Of a DNA stretch of 64,000 nucleotides, positions 56,501 through 64,000 are shown piece by piece. This DNA comes from Ophioderma brevispina. Lineage: Eukaryota > Echinodermata > Ophiuroidea > Amphilepidida > Ophiodermatidae. Numbering within the stretch: position 1 is the stretch's first letter; each line of letters starts with the position of its first letter. The DNA lies in assembly GCA_023653785.1 (NCBI GenBank), contig JAMKCH010078794.1:1-64000 (forward strand). Direction: 5' to 3'. A program made the position numbers and the translations under genes. Below the pieces are notes generated by a model. The model was given only the letters and a program-made list of their open reading frames with translations. It was not told the DNA's origin and did not search any database.

Positions 56501-56542
56501 TCTACTTGAAACCTCCTTCACCTGTTTGATCATCATGAGAAT
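53506..56542. repeat. 3.04 kb tandem duplication, unit 1
   Basis: Begins AATTTTGTACTGTTTAACAT and repeats from 56543. Shared blocks in order include ATAATAGCACTT, TATACAGG...GGGTAGGACACGATCTGC, TGGCACTTGCACAT, GTCGCGAAGCGACG, a G run followed by a short GC tract, GCGAGA...AAAACGTCAT, and TTTCTCACGTTATTTACTGG. A roughly 90 bp sub-block (GATCTCAGATTTGTAAATTA...TTGAACCTCCTTCA) occurs twice per unit (about 56140-56240 and 56460-56542). No frame is conserved between units, so the unit is non-coding by this evidence. Confidence 0.88.
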
Positions 56543-59500
56543 AAAATTTTGTACTGTTTAGACATAATACCAGTTTCTTCTGGAAAAAAATAATAGCACT
56601 TTGGGCAAAGGGTCATGAACAGACCTTGATTTAACCTAGTCGGATTTATATATATCGGTCGTCCCCGAAGAAAGCAACTGATATCTAATACCTGACACTT
56701 GACCTGTACCTGACACGTGTCACCAACTATTCATCTCGTTACCGTTTCTACAATAGCAAAGCAGCAAGCATTCGGTATCTTTGTGTCACAGGTAATCGAT
56801 CAAGATGTGAGACAGGCATGATGTGGACTATCATTGTGGGTTCTATACAGGGAGGGTAGGACACGATCTGCACGATTTGGGCATTGGGGATTTTCCAAAC
56901 GGTGTCATTTGTGAAACTGCTTACTGCATGTACTATGGCAGTCTCTGTCCCAGTGACATTAAAAAAATCATCTCTTAACCTTTGTTCAAAAGATCTTAGT
57001 AATATCATGCTAAAAATTTAAGAAAAAAAAAGATGAAGAAGTTGCACATCAATGCATGCTTTGTTAAAGGTGCTTGTTGTTCAATTATTTCTATGGTGTT
57101 CTCTAATTGATATGAGGGCCTGGCACTTGCACATCCACCCCCAATAAATACCGTGGGAAACAAACTTGCGGTTTAGTGTAGATGGTAGACGCAATAATGC
57201 ATGTTGCAAAGCCCGATTCAATACTGCGCTAATATTGATGTTAACACTAATAAACGGCGTTCGGGGTTTGGTTTATATCTGGGAATGATATGGATTTGAG
57301 GGTCCTCAAATTTTAGGCCGAAAATGAGAAAAATACGGCCTTCATCTGAATCAAAAACCGACATACTTCTGGGTATAAATCAGGGGTCCCTAACACGAAC
57401 GGAACACGCGCCTTTAATACTGTGCATAACTCAAACTCCAGAAACTTCCCCTGCCAAAGTAATCTCTATCAAACATAATTACCCTTGAACACAATACGCG
57501 CAATTGGACTACAGAGCTATGCGCTCCGTAGCCATGCGCACCGATACAATCTACTATCAAAACAGCCCTATTATAATTATTATACACCCCAAACCCATGC
57601 ACTCCTGGATAGTCGTCAGTTGTGGATTTAAGGAAAAGGGGTCCTGTCAGCAGCTCTTTGAGTGGGGGCCCCTTCAGCGTCGCGAAGCGACGACGCGAAA
57701 TGTCGGCACTTTAGTACGACCTGTTGGGGTGCTAAGGGGCCCTAGGAGCAATATTTTAGGGGGGGGGGGGCCTGTAAGCAGCTGTGACACGCCTGACTCT
57801 TAAATTCCGCCATGATACCGTTTTTAGATAAAATACGCTTGAGTTATGTTAGTGCTAAAAAGCACCAAATACAACATGCAGTCAAAATCATACAAAAAAA
57901 ATAATTCTTATCGACTTCTGCTCGTAGTTAGGACAGTCATGCTGATCACCAAACAGTATACCTTTGATAGACGCAAGGGAATCTGGAATATAAATTTTAT
58001 TTTAGTTGTAATCTGTAGTGATGGAAAGATTGCACTAATAATCCACTACATCTTCAAGGCTTTTAAAATGTTGGCATCCGCACAATCCCTCAAAATCAAG
58101 CATACCTTCGACCTTAATGAGACGAGACAAAAACTACCTGCGTATTTAAACATTTTTATGCGTATGGCACATGAAAATCCTATAATTGATCGGTATATCA
58201 GGTAGGGTAATTATTTTGTAGAACCTCAATTCAAATATTTATAATCTAGGATTTCAAAATAACCGCATTGGAAAAAAAATAACGAATGAAGCCACCAAGT
58301 AGGTGAAAAGCGAAATTATCTAGAAAACTGGGAGATCAGAATACAGAGAAACAAGGCCAATATTGGTTGAATATTTCAGTAATGTTAAATAGTGTTATAT
58401 TTCAAAGGCCAACTTATCCATATAAAAATTAATGACGTATCCAGATATAACTTATTTTGGACCCTAAACACAATTTTAACAGGTTTCAATGCGCGGTGAA
58501 CAACTTTGTTGTTCCCCTTTTTTCGAATAAACTATCAGGGTTTTAATTTGAGCCCGTTTGCCACCTTCAATGGAAAACTCGAGCACTAACGTAAAAACAT
58601 TAAAAGAGTGTGATTATCCACAACCTCTTCTGGGGTCATCAAGCATTAGTTCGTTTTTTTTTTTTTCCTCAGTCTGTTCGAATAAAAGGTGTAGTGCAAA
58701 TCAGGTTTCCACCACTAAATGCGGCTTCCCATTCTTCCGATCTACAAAATGGGCGAGAGGAAAACGTCATTTTCCCTCTCAATTGGAACATCTCAGACCT
58801 TAAAGTAACATTTGCTTGAAGATCATAATATCTCCTACCCATTCATCATGAAATTGAGGTAGTATCCCAAAATTTCGAGCGAACTGCGACCCGCCAGGAC
58901 TAGATGCCCCGTTGGGATCCTGAGGTCACAAGGCACTTTTTTTCAGTCAAGGTGTTCCCTGTAAGAATACGGTTAAATTGTTTGTCGCCGATCAAAAAAC
59001 ATATCAAGACAACCTTTTTTTGATATTCCTACAGATTTTATAATAAGATTGATAGCAACATGATTTGACAACCCGATCTCGCCATTTCTCTTCAGTTTTA
59101 GGGTATTATACTTAGGCCGAGGGGGTGCACCCCAAAAAAAAAAAACAATCCCTATTTGGCAGTGGGGGCTGCTGGTGGGGACTTACCGGTTTCTCACGTT
59201 ATTTACTGGTTTGTGTGTGACTCCTATAGAGATCTCAGATTTTAAATTAATGCATTTATGTCACTTGAAACCTCCTTCACATGTTGTGATCATTCATGAG
59301 AAGAATATCTTTTTTTTTAATTAAGTGAGCAACAAAAATAGTTTGTCCTAAAATATCCATATTTGCTATCTCTGAAGATTCTATGGATAGCAGCCCCCCC
59401 CCCCTCTGCATAGACAACACTAGGCCTGGGGGACTGCTTTAGTATCACCAATGTTTTGAAAAAACAAGTTACAAGATCAAATTGACTTACCGAACTCAGG

Positions 59501-59714
59501 TGGAGGTCACGAAATATTTTCGCTGTCTTCTATACACAGCTCGTATAGAGATCTCAGTTTGGAATTAAATTCATTCTTGTTACTTGAAAACTCCTTCACA
59601 TGTTTGTGTCATTAATGAGAATAATTTCTTTTTTTTTAAGTAAAGGTGAGCAACAAAATAGTATTGTCCTAAAATATCCATATTCGCTATCTACTGAAGA
59701 TTCTTAGATAGCGC
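56543..59714. repeat. 3.1 kb tandem duplication, unit 2
   Basis: Direct head-to-tail copy of unit 1. Single-base insertions and deletions relative to unit 1 are frequent, as are homopolymer length changes (for example the G run at 57761-57771, the C run at about 59393-59403 and A runs near 59135). The sub-block duplication is kept (about 59225-59330 and 59540-59645). ORFs such as 57504-57803 and 57846-58205 (plus) do not have intact counterparts in unit 1. Confidence 0.88.
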
Positions 59715-60220
59715 TAACCCAAAAAAACATTGTTTTCCATTGCTTTAAAGCATATATCAGAAAAAAAAATAAACTTACTCTTTGCTCTCCTTTGCACCTG
59801 GCCTTTGAGAAGGGAAAGGAGGGGGGCTCATTCGGGGAGGGGGTTTACTCGGGGAGGGGGTTTACCGGGGGGGGTGTGTAAGCATGTCACACCAAAGTTC
59901 TATTATAGCTGACAAACACTTTCAATTTTACTTCTTGTATCAAAATAGCTTCACTTATGGATAAAAGAAGAGCTGGCCACATTGGTTTAAAAAACCGGCA
60001 TGTACATCACAAATGTTGTTCAGGATACCTTTATCCATTATGTGGCTATTTAATCGGCTTTCGAAAACATTGCACAAGCCAGACTGCTGAATTTTGGCAC
60101 CTTACACTCGGTCATCATTTTCATCGCTTAACAAAACGAAGCCAGCCCTAGAGTGTTTTACAGCTCCCCATTCACACTACCTTCAATTCTTGCCTCTCGA
60201 GAGCAGTTTCTCTGCGCTGA
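59715..60220. other. Unique insert within the tandem array, with G-rich tract
   Basis: Sequence not present in the other units. It contains a G-rich run (59818-59875) with two copies of TTCGGGGAGGGGGTTTAC-like units and at least six G runs of four or more: a strong G-quadruplex candidate. Two short plus ORFs lack domains. Confidence 0.6.
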
Positions 60221-60920
60221 ACCCCCCCCCCCCCCGCTCTGCATAGAAAACACCTAGGCCTGGGGGACCCGCTTTAGTATCACCAATGTTTTTGAAAACA
60301 AGTGTTGACAAGATCAAATTAACCTTACCGAAAGTTCAGGGGAGGTCACGAAATATTTTCGCTGTCTCCTTTAAACAGCTCGTATAGGTTTCACACACTA
60401 AAATGCTGCTCCCATTCGTTCGTGTACAAAATGGGCGAGATTGAAAACGTCATTTTCTCCTCAGGAAAATCTCAGGACCTTAAAGTCTAACATGTCTGAT
60501 TGAAGATCATCATATCTCTACCCAATCATCATGAACTTGGGTAGTTATCCCCCAAAATTTTCGAGCGACTGGACCGCCAAGACTCGCATGCCCCGTGGAT
60601 CTGGAGGTCAGGCACTTTTTCAGTCAGGTGTTCCCTGTAAGGAATACGGGTAAAAATGGTTTGTCGGATAAAATAACATATCAATGAAACCTTTGTTGTG
60701 ATATTCCTACAGATTTTATACTTTATATGATTAGCAACCATGATTTGCAAACCAGATCTCAGCCATTCTCTCAGTTTTTAAGGGTTTTATTATAGTAGGC
60801 GAGGGTCACAAAAAAAAAAAAACACCTCATTTTTTTTTTTTTTTGGCACCAGCGTGGGGGATGGGATGACCTTACACGGTTTCTCACGATTATTTACTGG
60901 TTGTGAATCCCTCAGTGTAT
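60221..60920. repeat. Partial, rearranged third copy of the 3 kb unit
   Basis: 60221-60387 matches the C-run/CTCTGCATAGA...CAGCTCGTATAG block (56308-56455). It is joined directly to a block matching 55657-56135 (60388-60920), which lies upstream of it in units 1 and 2. The order is therefore swapped, with a junction at about 60388. Confidence 0.8.
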
Positions 60921-61685
60921 ACCCCATAGTACATCCAAACAACATCAGAAATATCGGTTACGGAATAACGGAATGATACTTTATTGGCGGTATTTTGATA
61001 TCATGAAGGATGGGTGCGTTTTGTAATTAAAGTATTTTGAATATTTTTTAATTTTTACTTTTAACCCCAAAATATTAGAACTTTTGACGGCATTAGCTTC
61101 ATACACCATATGGTTTGTGTATGTATTTTATTCTTTACATTGGGTGTTTTAAGCAAAACTGGAACAGCAACTGATAACAATCTTACATTGACATTTTTGC
61201 ATTCATAAAACCTGCAGTGTCATAATCAAGTATTTTATGTCTAAAGAATATCAAATGTCGAAATGATCGAAATTCAAAGAAAAAAAAAAAAGTTGCTTGA
61301 CCCCTTGTTACAGTTTTACTCTCCAATAACAAGCGTTCTTGTCCAGCAGTGAAATTTGTTCTGGGACGAGTTAGCATGATTATATGCGATTTTTACCATA
61401 ATTGTGATGATCGTTCCAGACGCAGGAGCTATTAATTATCTGAATACTGATGTGAAAGATGAATATATTTACCATATCAAAACATAAAGGTCTCATTGTA
61501 CTTTTATATTGTTTAGGATTACTTGTTTACTCTACCATAGGTTCTACAGGATTTACAAGACTATATAAAATATTAGGTACATGGCCTCTATACTTTCCAA
61601 AATATTTTGATTAATATCAATTAGTTATCTCCCTAGGTGTACTCGATATGAAACTCTGAATAACAGTAAACTCTGTTGTTTCATA
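60921..61685. other. Gene-free stretch, nothing recognised
   Basis: AT-rich DNA without credible ORFs or structured repeats. Confidence 0.45.
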
Positions 61686-61689
61686 TTTG

Positions 61690-62100
61690 TCACAGGCACT
61701 TCCGTTAGTGTTTAAGGGGAGGGGGGGAGGGTCCAACAGGTTAAAAATTTCCCTAAATTAAGGAGATGAAAACAGATTTTCCGTAATTAACGGAAAAATC
61801 TGTTTTACACAACATTAAAAATAAAAAAACAAAAAACATAAAAAATGTTAAATGACGAAAATTTCAAAAATTTCTGGCAGCAACATTTCCGGACTTTTTT
61901 TTGGTTCCGTAATTCAAATTACGGAAAAAAAATTCTGTTAAAATACACATTTTTTTCATAATATGAGACAATTTCGGTAAAAATTACTGTCAAATTTACG
62001 TTTAATTGACAGAAATTCTGTAAAATTTACCCTAAAAATGACTGGAATACTGATGCCAGAAATTTCCGTAAATTTACGGAAAACTTTTTTAACAAGTGAA
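61690..62100. repeat. Palindrome-rich repeat (TTTCCGTAAATTTACGGAAA-type)
   Basis: Begins with a G-tract family terminus (CACTTCCGTTAGTGTTTAAG plus G runs, 61698-61733). Then at least four inverted phrases follow: CAGATTTTCCGTAATTAACGG at about 61772, TTCCGTAATTCAAATTACGG at about 61905, AAATTTACGTTTAATTGAC at about 61992, and TTTCCGTAAATTTACGGAAA at about 62066. CTGTTAAAAT/TCTGTAAAATT words link them. No coding content. The family is not named. Confidence 0.6.
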
Positions 62101-62109
62101 GGGACCATT

Positions 62110-64000
62110 GCTTAATTACGAAAAAAAAAAAAAAACGACTGGAATTGGATTGAATATTTTTCGTCCATGCAAGCGCAACCAAAAGAGTAGACAAATACCA
62201 AAATATTACCAAATTACATTGCAGAGATAAAAAACAAAACACCCCCCACAAAAAATATAAAAAACAAACAAAACAAACAAAATCTAGGGCACCTCCAAAT
62301 GCATAATATTAGGCCTAAAGGGTGGATGAAAAGTAAAGTGTTTCCCAACCAAACATATCTACCTTTGTTTTAGATAACGCAGGCGTTACGATTGCATAAA
62401 TGACAGCGTAAAATCCAAAAATCCTAAACTCTGAAATGCAAGAATGGGTTCAAAGTAGTAACATTTCTTTTCAGGAACACGCCAGAGTAGTAGGTGAAAT
62501 ACTTATATTTTAAAAATAACTTGCTAATAGACAATTTGCAAGATTCCCCGAAATGATCTCGTTTGGTGTCCTTTCCATCCGGGAACTGTTCAGAGATATG
62601 TTTACCAACAAAAAAATTGTTGTTCGTTCGCCGCCGCCGGACAGAGACAGTGCCTAAATTACAATACAAAAGCTACCTTTTTTCACGTGAAGTAATCTTA
62701 CAAAAAAATGTAGAAGAATATATATGGAACAAAAAACAACGAGGCACTGGTTGTGCAATTCACGACAAAACGTGATATTTTCGATCGTAACTGTGCCTCC
62801 TAACTGCACCTGAGGACGATGTCACAACTATTGTGCAACGTCCCAGATAGGGTAAGTTTTCTGGGATTTTGGGTTTACGCTCCTCTAACCGTATGTTTTT
62901 AGCCGACTAGAGGCTGGTCGTAGAAGTTTCCCGGATGGAAATGGGCACCGACTGAGATGCATTCGGGGATTGTGCAAAAATGGTTCTATTGAAGAGAATA
63001 AGGGTTTAAGGTTTGAACATAGTGTCTAGAAAATTCGCTTATAAAAGTAAAAGTAAATCATGGGCAATGGGCAGCACAATTTTCACTTAATTCGATCCCG
63101 ATGATTATGTGAAACGGCTGTTCAATATTAAGTTTAATGGAAAACCTTAATTCAAGATGGCAGTTAATATGGGCTGCCAAAGCTGGTTAAAATCATAATA
63201 ATAAGGAGAAAACTCATATATAAATGGAGAGCCAGCTATTATAGACTAATTCGACCTGATTATGATGATGGCTGTTACCAACATTCATTTTCAACCAAAA
63301 GCCTTCTATTCAAGATGGCGGACAATGGCTATCGAAAACTGGGTCAAACACATTTCAAGCTCTGTTGATGTTCAAGGTATAATCATAGTGCCTGATGAAG
63401 GTAAGGCATATATGATTTTAAAACAACCGGATGTCAAGAATTCAAATGGTGGACAACATGGTCGCTAAAATCTGCAAAACTGCAGTGTCTGGGCCAGCTG
63501 TACTTCCGGGCCCAGATAATTTTGAAAACAATTACTTCTTGAGAGCTTATCCATAATATGAAATTAGATTAGATGGAAAATAAATCGGTGGTAGGTATGG
63601 CCATGAGGGCGATTTTTGTTTTCAAAATGGCCACTATAAAGACCATTATCTGTTCACATTCCCCTCAAATCTGTCCTGTACACCTACCCGGTTGATGTGC
63701 TATATGTAAGTTTTACTTGGTATAAGTGTTTTCCCAAACATTAGACAGTCTGCAAGACAATCGAGAGTGCAGTATATACTTGGGAATGTCCCACAAAATT
63801 GACCATTAGGGTGTAAAAAGTTGTATGTTTTTGACCTTAAGAAACTCTCATCTGGAATATCTGTGTTATTAACATGCAAAACATTTGAAATGGCAGCATA
63901 TATGACATATTTCAAGGTCTTTTAAATTATCACAGATATCTATCTCATCGTTTGAAAGGCCACATTGGGTGCCATCTTGAAATTATGTTGGCTAACAAAA
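62110..64000. other. Gene-free end of window with ATGGCGG-containing repeat
   Basis: No credible gene. The 63140-63650 region has repeated CAAGATGGC(A/G)G, AAAATGG and related phrases (63152, 63312, 63625), similar in style to 18860-18910, and may be an old dispersed repeat. Confidence 0.4.

Overview
This is a gene-poor, AT-rich stretch of animal genomic DNA. It has no operons and no convincing multi-exon host gene. It is packed with eukaryotic transposable elements: L1/Tx1-type and CR1/L2-type LINEs, a Tc1 transposase fossil, hAT-, Tc1/mariner- and TTAA-type MITEs, Pol III-derived sequence and foldback elements. The mix, the long G/C homopolymers and the frequent TAGGCCT-like words suggest a marine invertebrate, most likely a deuterostome such as an echinoderm. 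That is inference; no host gene is present to fix the taxon.

Layout. 1-8.7 kb: two TTAA-flanked MITEs (1822-2113 and 3936-4288) and a dispersed family with G-tract/TCCTAGGA termini (2.1-3.56, 6.9-7.1 and 7.5-7.7 kb). 9.2-10.3 kb: a 1.05 kb TTAA-flanked foldback element with many CACTCTTTTAGAGTG-type palindromes. It carries a candidate first coding exon with a strong splice donor. 10.7-11.9 kb: a poly(A)-ended insert between two near-identical ~154 bp direct repeats, then ~200 bp degenerate tandem units. 12.6-17.8 kb: a dispersed repeat shared with 5.4 kb, a hAT MITE with an 8 bp target duplication, two long hairpins, a GGTCA-rich repeat and a short TIR element. 19.4-20.2 kb: a Tc1 transposase pseudogene on the minus strand with two of three catalytic residues changed. 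22.3-23.3 kb: a second inverted-repeat element, with a CRE and an exon-like minus-strand ORF.

27.5-31 kb: a LINE 3' end, a tRNA-like Pol III unit and a CCAATATTGG-rich TIR element. 31.7-34.4 kb: a TA-flanked MITE and a second hAT MITE. 37.5-41 kb: an almost full-length degenerate ORF2 of an L1/Tx1-type LINE (minus strand). 43.3-49.6 kb: a 1.3-1.4 kb direct duplication flanking a short AT minisatellite and a 5S rRNA-derived fragment. 49.8-51.2 kb: a CR1/L2-like reverse transcriptase pseudogene. 53.5-60.9 kb: a ~3.05 kb tandem duplication (two units and a rearranged partial third). 61.7-62.1 kb: clustered TTTCCGTAAATTTACGGAAA-type palindromes.

The parts do not work together as a pathway. The window is a record of successive insertions and local duplications. 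The pieces most worth following are the TTAA foldback family with subterminal palindromes and an exon-like insert, the insertion with a ~154 bp flanking duplication, and the two duplications whose copies appear to differ largely by one-base indels, which may be real or an assembly effect.
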